From positions 4,088,501 to 4,152,500 of the forward strand of contig NZ_CP104965.1 in NCBI RefSeq assembly GCF_025452235.1: DNA of 64,000 nucleotides, written 5' to 3'. The DNA comes from Devosia neptuniae (GTDB lineage: Bacteria; Pseudomonadota; Alphaproteobacteria; Rhizobiales; Devosiaceae). Position numbers and translations under genes: made by a program. Each line of letters starts with the position of its first letter. The first letter of the stretch is position 1. Below the pieces are notes generated by a model that saw only the letters and a list, made by a program, of their open reading frames with translations, made no database searches and was not told the origin of the DNA. This document shows, piece by piece, positions 35,792 through 44,481 of the stretch.

Positions 35792-35836
35792 CATATATAG
35801 CCCCGGCATATATCGATCCGGCATATACGCCGGCGG
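35792..35836. promoter_or_regulatory. Three tandem 15-bp repeats, probable PadR operator
   Basis: Three adjacent 15-base units start at 35792, 35807 and 35822: catatatagccccgg, catatatcgatccgg and catatacgccggcgg. Consensus CATATA followed by a CCGG-type half. They end 12 bases before the padR ATG and overlap its ribosome-binding region. PadR proteins usually autoregulate through AT-rich direct or inverted repeats near their promoter, so this is a strong operator candidate. Confidence 0.65.
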
Positions 35837-35848
35837 AGCTGCAGCTAC

Positions 35849-36396
35849 ATGAACGTCAGAACCCTATGCCTTTCCATCCTCTACAATGGGGACGCGACCG
35901 GTTACGAGATCAGGCGGCAGTGCACGGATGGCGAATGCGCCTATTTCGTGGAGGCCAGCTTCGGTTCGATCTATCCGGCGCTCGCCAAGCTTGAGGATGA
36001 TGGGCTGGTGACCAGCCGCAGCGAGACTCAGGACGGCAAGCCGACAAAAAAATCTACTCCATTACCGAAGCCGGACGGCTCGCTTTTGTACATCATTTGA
36101 GCGAACCGCTAGCACCAAACATGTTCCGCAGCCCGTTTTTGCTGTTCGCGCGTTACGCACATCTTTTGCCACAAGAGCTGGTGGAAGAACGCGTTACCGA
36201 TTTTCTCAACGAGTTCACCAACAAGCGGGAGATGCTTGACGGGTTTCTCGGAGAGCATGGCACCAATGCTGCAGAGACATGGGTAATCAATTATGGGCGT
36301 GCCATGATGGAGGTTGCAGAGAACCACCTGCGCTCCCATATGCACGAACTGATCACAATGGCGCGAGCCGAGCCGAAAAAAGAAGCGGCTGAATAG
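35849..36396 (+). CDS. PadR family transcriptional regulator, split by a -1 frameshift at A7
   Basis: Two frames together encode a full PadR protein of 182 residues. The first frame (from ATG 35849) gives the winged helix MNVRTLCLSILYNGDATGYEI...GSIYPALAKLEDDGLV and reaches GKPTKK at 36052; in that frame it ends after 15 unrelated residues. In the -1 frame from 36052 the wing and C-terminal domain continue as IYSITEAGR...FLLFARYAHLLPQELVEERV to 36396. The junction is A-AAA-AAA (36046-36052) with codon phase ACA AAA AAA. It could be a mutation, a sequence error, or programmed frameshifting. It lies directly upstream of an RND efflux operon, its likely target. Confidence 0.8.
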
Positions 36397-36410
36397 AGGG
36401 GCGAATACTC

Positions 36411-37673
36411 ATGCGTGCATTGCTTTCTTACGGTCTTGCCTTGCTCATCCTGGTTGGCGCCGGGTTGTGGCTGGCGACTGGCACTCTGGTGATGGGCGGG
36501 AACGGGCCGGGCAAGGGCGAGCGTTCGATCGTTTCGGTGGTCGAAGGTCAGGAGCATGGCCCCATCGCGACGACACTGGCCGATGCCGGCGTGCTGGCGC
36601 ATCACGAACCATCGACGACGGTCGACCCGGCCCTGACCATTGCCCAGCGCAATGAAGCCGAAATGGGCACGGCCACGCAGCTGCAGTCGGTTCGCACCAC
36701 CACCTATGTGGCCAAGCCGATGTCCATCGAAGTGCCGCTGCGCGGCCGCACCGCCGCCAAGGCCAGCGTTTCCGCTGTGGCCGAAACGGCCGGCATCGTG
36801 GATGAAGTCAACATCGTCAAGGGGCAGAGTGTCAAAGTGGGCGACCTGCTCTGCACGCTGGACCAGGGCACCCGCGCCGCTGCGGTGGCACAGGCGGAAG
36901 CCGGACTGGAGCAGGCCAATGCAGGGTTGAACCAGGCCCAACTCGACTATGACACCAATGAAAGCCTGCGCAATCGTGGGCTGGCTGCCGCCAATACGGC
37001 GCGGGCCGTGGAAGTGGCCCTGTCTTCGGCCAAGGCCAATGTGAGCTCGGCCCAGGCCGCGCTCGACAATGCCAATGCCGAACTCGACCGTACACGGATC
37101 CTCGCCAAGGTGAACGGCGTGGTGCAGGACCCCATCGTTTCGGAAGGCGCCATGCTGGCCATGGGCTCGCCCTGCGCCACTATCGTGCAGCTCGACCCGA
37201 TGCGCTTCCTGGGCCAGGTTCCCGAAGCCCGTATCGCACTGGCCAAGACGGACCTAACGGCCTCGATCCGTACGGTGACTGGCCAGACCGCCGACGGCAA
37301 GGTGACCTATATCGCTTCGACCGCTGACAGCGCGACCCGCTCGTTCCCGGTGGAAATCGAATTCGCCAATCCCGACGGCGCGATCCGTGACGGCGTTACC
37401 GCCCAGGCCACCGTCAATATGGGGTCGGCTCCGGCGCAGCTACTGCCACAATCTGTCCTGACGCTCAGCGATGATGGCGTTCTGGGGGTGCGGACCGTGG
37501 AAGATGAAAAAGTGAAGTTCTACCCGGTGCAGATCGTCAGCGACACGCGTGACGGCATCTGGGTGATGGGGCTGCCCGCGTCGGTCGACGTGATCACCGT
37601 GGGCCAGGAATATGTGACTGAGGGCCAGACCGTGGCCGCTACCAACGTTGCAGCCGGAGGGGCCGCTTCATGA
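36411..37673 (+). CDS. RND efflux periplasmic adaptor (membrane fusion protein)
   Basis: A 420-residue HlyD/AcrA-like protein. An uncleaved-type N-terminal hydrophobic segment (LLSYGLALLILVGAGLWLA) anchors it. The lipoyl half (AVAETAGIVDEVNIVKGQSVKVGDLLCTLDQ), an alpha-helical hairpin (about 165-225, Ala/Gln-rich), the second lipoyl half (RILAKVNGVVQDPIVSEGAML) and beta-barrel follow. It joins the inner-membrane pump to an outer-membrane channel; no TolC gene is in the window. GAGGGG lies nine bases upstream. It overlaps the pump gene by ATGA. Confidence 0.93.
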   Translation: MRALLSYGLALLILVGAGLWLATGTLVMGGNGPGKGERSIVSVVEGQEHGPIATTLADAGVLAHHEPSTTVDPALTIAQRNEAEMGTATQLQSVRTTTYVAKPMSIEVPLRGRTAAKASVSAVAETAGIVDEVNIVKGQSVKVGDLLCTLDQGTRAAAVAQAEAGLEQANAGLNQAQLDYDTNESLRNRGLAAANTARAVEVALSSAKANVSSAQAALDNANAELDRTRILAKVNGVVQDPIVSEGAMLAMGSPCATIVQLDPMRFLGQVPEARIALAKTDLTASIRTVTGQTADGKVTYIASTADSATRSFPVEIEFANPDGAIRDGVTAQATVNMGSAPAQLLPQSVLTLSDDGVLGVRTVEDEKVKFYPVQIVSDTRDGIWVMGLPASVDVITVGQEYVTEGQTVAATNVAAGGAAS

Positions 37674-40600
37674 TCAACTTCCTCGAACGCATTCTGCGAA
37701 TGCCGCGCGTGGTGCTCACCGTCATGGTGCTGCTCCTCGGCGCGGGGCTGATGGCCTATGTCACCCTCCCCAAGGAGAGTTTTCCGGCCATCGACATCCC
37801 CTATTTCTACGTTTCGGTAACCCAGACCGGCGTGTCGCCGCGCGACGCCGAGCAATTGCTCGTCAAGCCGATCGAGGACCGGATCAAGGATATCGACGAC
37901 CTCGAGAACTATACCTCGACCGCGACCACCGGGCACGCCTCGGTGTTCCTGGAATTCAACGTCAATGCCGACAAGGACACCGCGCTGAACGATATCCGCG
38001 CGGCGCTCGAGGGTGTATCCGCCGACCTGCCGACCGAGGCCAAGGAACCGGTCGTCAGCGAAATCTCGTTTACCGACACTCCGGTCATCTATGTCGCGGT
38101 TTATGGCAATGTGCCCGAACGCGAATTGGTGCAGCGCGCCAAGGACCTGCAGGACGAGCTGGAGGGCATTCCCGACGCGCAGACCGTGACGATTTCTGGT
38201 CAGCGCGACGAGATGATGGAAGTCACCATCGACCAAAATCGTCTCGAAGCCTACGATTTGACCGCCACGCAGCTGCTCGACGCATTGGCCAAGAACAATA
38301 TGGTGGTCCCAGGCGGCACGCTCGACACGGGCCGCGGCTCGTTCAACGTGGAAGTGCCGGGCCTGATCAAGAATGTCGAGGACGTCTATACCCTGCCCCT
38401 CAAGGCTTCGGGCGACACTGTCGTGACGTTCGGCGACGTGGCGACCATTACCCGCACCTTTGAGGACGCCACCCAATATGCCCATGTGAACGGCCAGACG
38501 GCCATCACGCTGGGCGTCTCCAAAAAGCTGGGGACCAACGTCATCAATGTGTCCGACGAAGTGCGGCGCGTGACGGCGGAGTTCACCAAGGACTGGCCGC
38601 AGGGCGTGCAGACCTCGTTCCTGATCGACCAGGCCGACTCCACCAAGAACCTGTTCCGCTCGCTGGAAGCAGCGGTGCTGACTGCCGTGGCGCTGGTGCT
38701 GATCACCTGCGTCGCCACCCTTGGCGTACGTCCGGCCATCATGATCGGCATGTCGATCCCGATCTCGTTCATGATGGCGTTCCTCGTGGTGCAGATGCTG
38801 GGCATGACCATCAACATGATGATCATGTTCGGATTGGTGCTCGCGGTGGGCGTGCTGGTGGACGACCCTATCGTGGTGGTCGAATATGCCGAGCGAAAGC
38901 TGCAGGAAGGCGTTTCCAAGCGGGAAGCGTTCATCCTGGCGGCCAAGAAGATGTTCGTGCCGGTGGTTTCGGCCACCTTCACCACGCTGGGTGCCTTCGT
39001 GCCCTTGCTGTTCTGGCCGGGCATTATCGGCAAGTTCATGAGCTATCTGCCGATCATCGTGATCGTGGTGATGGTGGCTTCGCTGGTCTCCGCACTGATT
39101 TTCATGCCGATCATCGGCGCCTTCATCGCGTCGAGCCATATCGACGAGAAGCACAAGGAAGCCGCCGACGTTGTGATGTATGCCGACAAGTTCGACCCCA
39201 AAAAGGTTGGCGGCATTACCGGCTATTATGTGCGGGCGATGGAGCATTTGCTGCATCAACCGATCCTGACGCTGGGCATCGGCTTTGCGCTGGTGGCGGC
39301 GATGTTCGTCGCCTACATGTCGAACCCGACCGGCACCGAGGCGTTCCCGGCTTCAGAGCCCGAATTCGGCACGGTCAACGTGATCACGCGCGGCAATTAC
39401 TCGCCGGCCGAAATCCGCGACCTGCTGATGGAGGTGGAAACCGAAATCCTGCAGGTACAGGGTATCCAGGACGTGGTGATGCGCTTCGTCAATACCGGCA
39501 GCGGCGGCGATGGCATGAGTGCGTCGGCACCGCCCGACACTGTGGGCGCGTTCGACCTGCAGCTGATCAACTACAATGAACGCATCAAGGCCGAGGAAAT
39601 CTTCCAGGCCATCCGCGAGCGCGTGGCCCATATTTCCGGCCTCGAAGTGCAAATCGCGGCGCAGGAAAACGGCCCGCCGGCCGGCAAGGCCATCAACCTG
39701 CGGGTGGAAGGCACTGTCTATGCCGATATCGCCCCGACCGTGGCCAAGCTGCGTGACTATATCGAGCACGATCTGGGTGGCGCCATCGACGTGGAAGACG
39801 GCCGCCCTGCCCCCGGTATCGACTGGCAGGTCACGATCGATCGCGTCGAAGCGGCCAAGTATGGCATCGGTGTGCGCGAGCTGAGCCCCTATGTGCAGCT
39901 CGTGACTTCCGGCGTGACGCTGGGCACCTACCGCCCGGATGACGGCTCGAGCACTGACGAACTCGACATCAAGGTCCGCCTGCCGGAAAGCGAGCGCACT
40001 TTCGATGCCCTCGACTCGCTGCGCATCGTGACATCGCAGGGTCTGGTGCCGGTCTCCAACTTCATCGAGCGCACAGCAGTGCCAAAAGTGGCGAATATCT
40101 CGCGCCGCAACGGGCTCTATTCGATGAATGTGGCGGCCAATCTGGAGCCGGGCCTCGACACCGCGGCTAAGGTGGCCGAGGTGCAGCAGTGGCAGGCAAC
40201 GCAGGACTTCCCCTCGAGCGTCAAGATCGTCTATGGCGGTGCGGCGGAGCAGGTTGACGACACCAACGCGTTCATCATCACCGCGTTCGGCGCCGCCATG
40301 TTCCTGATCTTCTTCATCCTGCTGCTGGAATATAACAGCTTCTGGCAGGTGCTGGTGACGCTGACCACGGTGATCATGTCGCTGGGCGGGGTGCTGCTCG
40401 GCATGCTGGTCACCGGGATGAGCTTCTCGGCGATCATGACGGGCCTCGGCATCGTGGCGCTGGCGGGTATCGTGGTGAAGAACGGCATCGTGCTGATCGA
40501 CACCTATAACCACTATAACCGCGACGAAAAGGTGGAGCCGATCAAGGCCATGCTGCTGACCATCAGCCAGCGTGTCCGGCCGGTGCTGCTGACGGCAACC

Positions 40601-41017
40601 GTGACGGCGCTGGGCGTTATTCCGATGGCGCTCAATGTCGAGTTCGACTTCATCCGCCGCGAAATCGTGGTGGGCGGCCTGGCCGGTTCGTGGTTCATCC
40701 ACCTGTCGGCGGCCTTGGTGTCGGGCCTCTTCGTCTCTACCGCCCTGACCCTGGTCATGGTGCCAGTGATGGTGGTGGCCCCCCATGTGATGAAGGGCCA
40801 GATCGGCTGGGTCATCCGCCAGGTTGGTAAGATGATCAACTCGGCGCGCAATGGCGGCAAGCAGACCGCGGTGCCGGCCGGGTTCGATGGCATGGCCGTC
40901 GAAATCCCCGCCGACGCCGATGGCGCCAAGCGCTACATCGTCAGCAAGGAAGAAGGGCTGGTCGAGAAGGACAAGAACGGCGTGACCATTGTCAGCCGGC
41001 CCGAAGCGGCGGAGTGA
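37670..41017 (+). CDS. RND efflux transporter permease
   Basis: A 1,115-residue proton-driven efflux pump. The first helix is followed by the large periplasmic domain starting PKESFPAIDIPYFYVSVTQTGVSPRDAEQLLVKPIEDRI, the usual RND pattern. The proton-relay Asp pair is seen in GVLVDDPIVVVEY (about residue 405), and a second helix bundle starts near residue 520 and again near 860-1000. The 60-residue hydrophilic C-terminal tail is longer than usual. Substrate unknown; this branch resembles the MdtB/MexF-like heavy pumps only at family level. It ends at a strong terminator. Confidence 0.94.
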   Translation: MINFLERILRMPRVVLTVMVLLLGAGLMAYVTLPKESFPAIDIPYFYVSVTQTGVSPRDAEQLLVKPIEDRIKDIDDLENYTSTATTGHASVFLEFNVNADKDTALNDIRAALEGVSADLPTEAKEPVVSEISFTDTPVIYVAVYGNVPERELVQRAKDLQDELEGIPDAQTVTISGQRDEMMEVTIDQNRLEAYDLTATQLLDALAKNNMVVPGGTLDTGRGSFNVEVPGLIKNVEDVYTLPLKASGDTVVTFGDVATITRTFEDATQYAHVNGQTAITLGVSKKLGTNVINVSDEVRRVTAEFTKDWPQGVQTSFLIDQADSTKNLFRSLEAAVLTAVALVLITCVATLGVRPAIMIGMSIPISFMMAFLVVQMLGMTINMMIMFGLVLAVGVLVDDPIVVVEYAERKLQEGVSKREAFILAAKKMFVPVVSATFTTLGAFVPLLFWPGIIGKFMSYLPIIVIVVMVASLVSALIFMPIIGAFIASSHIDEKHKEAADVVMYADKFDPKKVGGITGYYVRAMEHLLHQPILTLGIGFALVAAMFVAYMSNPTGTEAFPASEPEFGTVNVITRGNYSPAEIRDLLMEVETEILQVQGIQDVVMRFVNTGSGGDGMSASAPPDTVGAFDLQLINYNERIKAEEIFQAIRERVAHISGLEVQIAAQENGPPAGKAINLRVEGTVYADIAPTVAKLRDYIEHDLGGAIDVEDGRPAPGIDWQVTIDRVEAAKYGIGVRELSPYVQLVTSGVTLGTYRPDDGSSTDELDIKVRLPESERTFDALDSLRIVTSQGLVPVSNFIERTAVPKVANISRRNGLYSMNVAANLEPGLDTAAKVAEVQQWQATQDFPSSVKIVYGGAAEQVDDTNAFIITAFGAAMFLIFFILLLEYNSFWQVLVTLTTVIMSLGGVLLGMLVTGMSFSAIMTGLGIVALAGIVVKNGIVLIDTYNHYNRDEKVEPIKAMLLTISQRVRPVLLTATVTALGVIPMALNVEFDFIRREIVVGGLAGSWFIHLSAALVSGLFVSTALTLVMVPVMVVAPHVMKGQIGWVIRQVGKMINSARNGGKQTAVPAGFDGMAVEIPADADGAKRYIVSKEEGLVEKDKNGVTIVSRPEAAE

Positions 41018-41038
41018 TGTCCGTTAGGGAATGAGTTG

Positions 41039-41067
41039 AAAAGGCCCGCAGTAATGCGGGCCTTTTT
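41039..41067 (+). terminator. Intrinsic terminator after the RND operon
   Basis: Stem AAAAGGCCCGC/GCGGGCCTTTTT with a six-base loop, T-rich tail, 22 bases after the pump stop. It closes the padR-adaptor-pump unit. Confidence 0.92.
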
Positions 41068-41114
41068 GTTTTGGGTTATAGTGACGGCTGACAGCAACTT
41101 GGCGAGGCCGGACG

Positions 41115-41378
41115 ATGCGACTGACTGCGGAACAGGTCATGGCCGATCTAGACGAGGCCATCGTAGCCACGGTCGACGGCCCGGTGCATATCGAGAGCGA
41201 CGGCAAGGACGTGGCTGTTCTGCTGTCGCCGGAGCAATATGCGGCGCTTGCCGGCCCTGTCGCACGTATTCCCCGAGCGGAGTTGGAGCGGCTCATGGCG
41301 GCGAGTATCGAGCGGCATGGATCGGTCTATCGAGCGCTCGCGAAGTGGGAAGCGGAGAACGAGCCGCCCGAGGCTTGA
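41115..41378 (+). CDS. Phd/YefM-like antitoxin-type protein, no toxin partner seen
   Basis: An 87-residue protein whose N-terminal half (AEQVMADLDEAIVATVDGPVHIESDGKDVAVLLSPEQYAAL) matches the Phd/YefM fold: helix, then GPVHI and the DVAVLLSPEQY strand-helix. The C-terminal half, which would bind a toxin, is charged and helical. No RelE, PIN or Doc-like ORF lies next to it; the downstream sequence is a decayed acetyltransferase gene. It may be an orphan antitoxin or a solitary regulator. Confidence 0.55.
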   Translation: MRLTAEQVMADLDEAIVATVDGPVHIESDGKDVAVLLSPEQYAALAGPVARIPRAELERLMAASIERHGSVYRALAKWEAENEPPEA

Positions 41379-41420
41379 TGATCGCGAGACCATAGCCAGC
41401 ACGGAGGCATCGCGCCCTAC

Positions 41421-41952
41421 TCACCCAGCGCTGCGCGCATACCTCTCCTCGGACGGGCGAGGTGATCTGGGGCTAGCGGCTGGGGTGGCAAAAGCATTCA
41501 GCCGCCAGATGTCGCCTTCGAACTGGATGTCGGTCGTCGCCGCGTTCAGTGGCGCCACGGCCTTTTGCCAGAATGCGATGGCGGCGGTGTTGGCGAGGGG
41601 GGTGGCGATGTGCCAGTTGCCCGGATGGTTGGGGAGGATCGTGGCGAGGGCGGCGCGGCCGGTGCCCCTGCCTCGGTAGGCTTTGAGAATGAAGAACTCG
41701 GCCATGAAGAAGCATGGTTTGCGGCCGGTCAGGGGCATTCGTCGATGACCAAGGCGAAGCCGGCGATCTCGTTGCCTGCCGTGATTAGATAGGGGAAGCG
41801 CCAGAAGCGGTCGAGGAAATAGTAGGCGAAGCGACCATCTGGCTCGACCGGAACGGCATGAACTCGGTCATGTCGTGGAGATAGAGCTGGATCAGATTGG
41901 CGATGACCGGTTTTTGGTCCGGCGTGGCGGGGATGACCGATATATCCTGCAT
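41421..41952 (-). pseudogene. Decayed GNAT acetyltransferase gene with at least two frameshifts
   Basis: Pieces of one acetyltransferase are spread over three frames. It starts MQDISVIPATPDQKPVIANL at 41952 and runs to about 41845; a second frame then gives VEPDGRFAYYFLDRFWRFPYL through GNEIAGFALVIDE to about 41740; a third continues LTGRKPCFFMAEFFILKAYRGRGTGRAALATIL to 41421. The acetyl-CoA loop RGRGTGRAAL is intact, so the decay looks recent. Each break is a small indel near 41850 and near 41738. Confidence 0.82.
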
Positions 41953-42011
41953 GGATGGACTATGGCCGCCGCGTTGCCTGGCGACAAGTGTCGCTACAGC
42001 CCTGGCGCAGT

Positions 42012-42163
42012 AAACAGAAGTTCCTGCTTTCGCGGGAATGACATTGTGGGTGGGCGAGGGACGCGCCACGACCTCGTCCTTCGACAAGCTCAGGATGAGG
42101 TCTACTGATTGGCTCCAGGCTTAAGAGTAGACCTCATGGTGCTTGTCGAACCATGAGGTCGTG
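42012..42163. repeat. Half family B element and family E element
   Basis: 42012-42044 is one arm of a family B repeat (AGTTCCTGCTTTCGCGGGAATGACAT). 42067-42163 is a family E pair whose arms read CACGACCTCGT...GATGAGGTCTACT and AGTAGACCTCATGG...CATGAGGTCGTG. They separate the pseudogene and the exporter gene. Confidence 0.85.
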
Positions 42164-42169
42164 CCGCCC

Positions 42170-44065
42170 CTACTCCGCCGCAGGCAGGCCTCGTTTGACG
42201 AAGCCGTCGGGGTCGTTGGCGGTGCGCAGGAGTTGTTCTTCGGCTTCGGTGGCTTCGCGCTGGCGATCCCACATCTGGGCGTAGAGGCCGGCTTTTTGCA
42301 GCAGGGCGACGTGGTTGCCGCGTTCGGCCACGACGCCGTCGCGCAGGACGAGGATTTCGTCGGCGTTGACGACCGTGGAGAGGCGGTGGGCGATGACGAC
42401 CGTGGTGCGGTTTTTCGAGACCACATCGAGGGCGGACTGGATATCGCGCTCGGTCTTGGTATCGAGGGCTGACGTCGCCTCGTCGAGGATGAGGAGCGAG
42501 GGGGCCTTGAGGATGGTGCGGGCGATGGCGACACGCTGCTTTTCGCCGCCGGAGAGTTTTAGGCCGCGTTCGCCGACCGGGGTGTCATAACCCTTGGGCA
42601 GGGTCTCGATGAAGGGGCCGACCTGGGCCATGGCGGCGGCGGCGCGCACTTCCTCCTCGGAGGCGTCGGGGCGGCCGTAGCGGATATTGTAGCCGATCGT
42701 GTCGTTAAACAGCACGGTATCCTGGGGGACCATGCCAATGGCCGAGCGCAGGCTTTCCTGGGTGATGTCGCGCAGATCCTGGCCATCGATGGTGATGGCG
42801 CCGCCGGTGACGTCGTAGAAGCGGTAGAGCAGCCGGGAAATGGTGGATTTACCAGCGCCGGTGGGGCCGACAATGGCGACCGTCTTGCCGGCGGGGACTT
42901 CGAAGCTGACGCCTTTGAGGATGGGGCGATCGGGATCGTAGTGGAAGGTCACGTCGTCGAAGCGGATGACGGGACCGGAAATGACCAATGGCTTGGCGTC
43001 GGGCTTGTCCACGATTTCGGGGGCCTGATCGAGCAGCTTGAACATTTCCTCGATATCGGTGAGGCCCTGACGCAACTCGCGATAGACGAAACCGATGAAG
43101 TTCAGCGGGCGATAGACCTGCATGAGGAAGGTGTTGAGCAGGACGAAGTCGCCCAGGGTCAGCGTCCGGTTCATGACGCCATTGATGGCCATGACCGAGA
43201 TAATGAGGAAGCCCGCGTAGAAAATCAGCGCCTGGCCGAAATTGAGGAAGCCCAGCGAGGTCCAGATACGGATGGCGGAGCGCTCATAGCCGGCCATGGA
43301 GGCGTCGTAACGCTCGGCTTCCATCTTCTCATTGGCGAAATACTTCACCGTCTCGAAATTGAGCAGGGAATCGATGGCCTTGCCATTGGCATCGGTGTCC
43401 GAATTGTTCATGTCGCGGCGGATGGAAATCCGCCAATTCGAGGCCTTGATGGTGAAATAGAGATAGCCCCAGATCATCACCACCAGCACGCCCAGATAGC
43501 TGAAGCCGAACATCCAGACGAAGATCACGGCCGTGATGATGAATTCGACCAGCGTGGGGGCGATATTGAGCATGGTGAAACGCACAATGGTTTCAATGCC
43601 CTTGGTGCCACGCTCGATGACGCGGCTCAGCCCGCCGGTGCGGCGCGCCAGATGGAAGCGCAGCGACATGGCATGAAGATGGTGGAAGGTGCGCAGAGCG
43701 AGCTTGCGTACGGCATTCTGGCCGACGCTGGCAAACAATACGTCGCGCAATTGCTGGAAGCCGGCGTCGAAGATGTTGCCCAGCACATAGGCGATGACCA
43801 GGACGATGGGGATGGCGAGGCCCAGCACGATGCCGCTATCGGGCGCGGTGCCATCGAGGCTATCGATGATGCCCTTATAGGCGAAGGGAATGAAGGTGGT
43901 AGCGACCTTGCTGAGCAGCAGCGCGCCAATGGCCAGCACGACGCGCAGGCGCAGATCGGGGCGGTCTTCGGGCCACATATAGGACCACAGGTTCTTGACC
44001 GTGGAAAATACCGAGCCTTCGTCCGCGCTAACGGACGGCTTCTTGTTCGTGCTGTCTGTGGTCAT
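42170..44065 (-). CDS. Atm1/ABCB7-type ABC exporter (heavy metal/glutathione-related)
   Basis: A 631-residue half-transporter: N-terminal six-helix domain (about 45-340) and C-terminal ATPase (from about 370) with Walker A GPTGAGKST, signature LSGGEKQRV, Walker B LLILDEATSALDTKTERD and H-loop IAHRLSTV. The region FHLARRTGGLSRVIERGTKGIETIVRF is a hallmark of bacterial Atm1 homologues, which export glutathione conjugates and metal complexes or support Fe-S biogenesis. It is coupled by ATGA to an upstream ArsR regulator, suggesting metal- or thiol-controlled expression. Confidence 0.92.
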   Translation of the reverse strand: MTTDSTNKKPSVSADEGSVFSTVKNLWSYMWPEDRPDLRLRVVLAIGALLLSKVATTFIPFAYKGIIDSLDGTAPDSGIVLGLAIPIVLVIAYVLGNIFDAGFQQLRDVLFASVGQNAVRKLALRTFHHLHAMSLRFHLARRTGGLSRVIERGTKGIETIVRFTMLNIAPTLVEFIITAVIFVWMFGFSYLGVLVVMIWGYLYFTIKASNWRISIRRDMNNSDTDANGKAIDSLLNFETVKYFANEKMEAERYDASMAGYERSAIRIWTSLGFLNFGQALIFYAGFLIISVMAINGVMNRTLTLGDFVLLNTFLMQVYRPLNFIGFVYRELRQGLTDIEEMFKLLDQAPEIVDKPDAKPLVISGPVIRFDDVTFHYDPDRPILKGVSFEVPAGKTVAIVGPTGAGKSTISRLLYRFYDVTGGAITIDGQDLRDITQESLRSAIGMVPQDTVLFNDTIGYNIRYGRPDASEEEVRAAAAMAQVGPFIETLPKGYDTPVGERGLKLSGGEKQRVAIARTILKAPSLLILDEATSALDTKTERDIQSALDVVSKNRTTVVIAHRLSTVVNADEILVLRDGVVAERGNHVALLQKAGLYAQMWDRQREATEAEEQLLRTANDPDGFVKRGLPAAE

Positions 44066-44385
44066 CAGGCCGGCTCTGCTTCCAGTTTGGGGCTGGCGGG
44101 GGTGAGGCCGGCGAGCATGCCGGAATAGGCGGCACCCAGTTCGGCCAGACGATCATGCTGGACAATGTAGCAATTGCGCGTGCCACGCGGCTGGCGCGTG
44201 ATCAGCCCGGCATCGAGCAGCACCTTGATGTGCTGGGACACGGTGGACTGGGCCAGCGGCAAGGATTCGGTGACATCGGCGCAGCAGCACTGCCCCTGCT
44301 GCTGCGTCGCCAGGATGCGCAGGATATTGAGGCGCACCGGATGGCCCAGTGCCCGCAGGAGAGTGGCAATATCGTCGTCGCGCAT
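44065..44385 (-). CDS. ArsR/SmtB family transcriptional regulator
   Basis: A 106-residue repressor: LLRALGHPVRLNILRILATQ, then CCCADVTESLPLAQSTVSQHIKVLLDAGLI (winged helix with Cys residues at the ArsR-type alpha-3 metal site, here three in a row) and RGTRNCYIV as the wing. The cysteines may sense a thiophilic metal, metalloid or oxidant. It precedes the Atm1-type exporter with an ATGA overlap, so it probably autoregulates the pair. Confidence 0.92.
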   Translation of the reverse strand: MRDDDIATLLRALGHPVRLNILRILATQQQGQCCCADVTESLPLAQSTVSQHIKVLLDAGLITRQPRGTRNCYIVQHDRLAELGAAYSGMLAGLTPASPKLEAEPA

Positions 44386-44403
44386 CCGAGCTCGGCTTTT
44401 TTG

Positions 44404-44419
44404 ATCGTTGATTTACGAT
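44404..44419. promoter_or_regulatory. Inverted repeat upstream of arsR
   Basis: ATCGT-TGATTT-ACGAT lies 18 bases upstream of the regulator start codon. The five-bp arms are perfect and the site is placed to block transcription, as expected of an ArsR operator. Binding is inferred. Confidence 0.55.
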
Positions 44420-44446
44420 AGAAGATGGGGTTCGCGGGCGCAAGTT

Positions 44447-44474
44447 CAATGACCCGCTTTTCAGCGGGCCATTG
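44447..44474 (-). terminator. Hairpin after the LysM gene
   Basis: A CAATG(G)CCCGCT/AGCGGG(T)CATTG hairpin lies just beyond the LysM gene stop, without a T tract. It may end leftward transcription in a factor-assisted way or stabilise the transcript. Confidence 0.45.
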
Positions 44475-44481
44475 CGTTTGC

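Noticed and set aside
41379..41420. A toxin gene directly after the antitoxin-like ORF
   Set aside because: The only short frame there is five codons. The following sequence belongs to the opposite-strand GNAT pseudogene.
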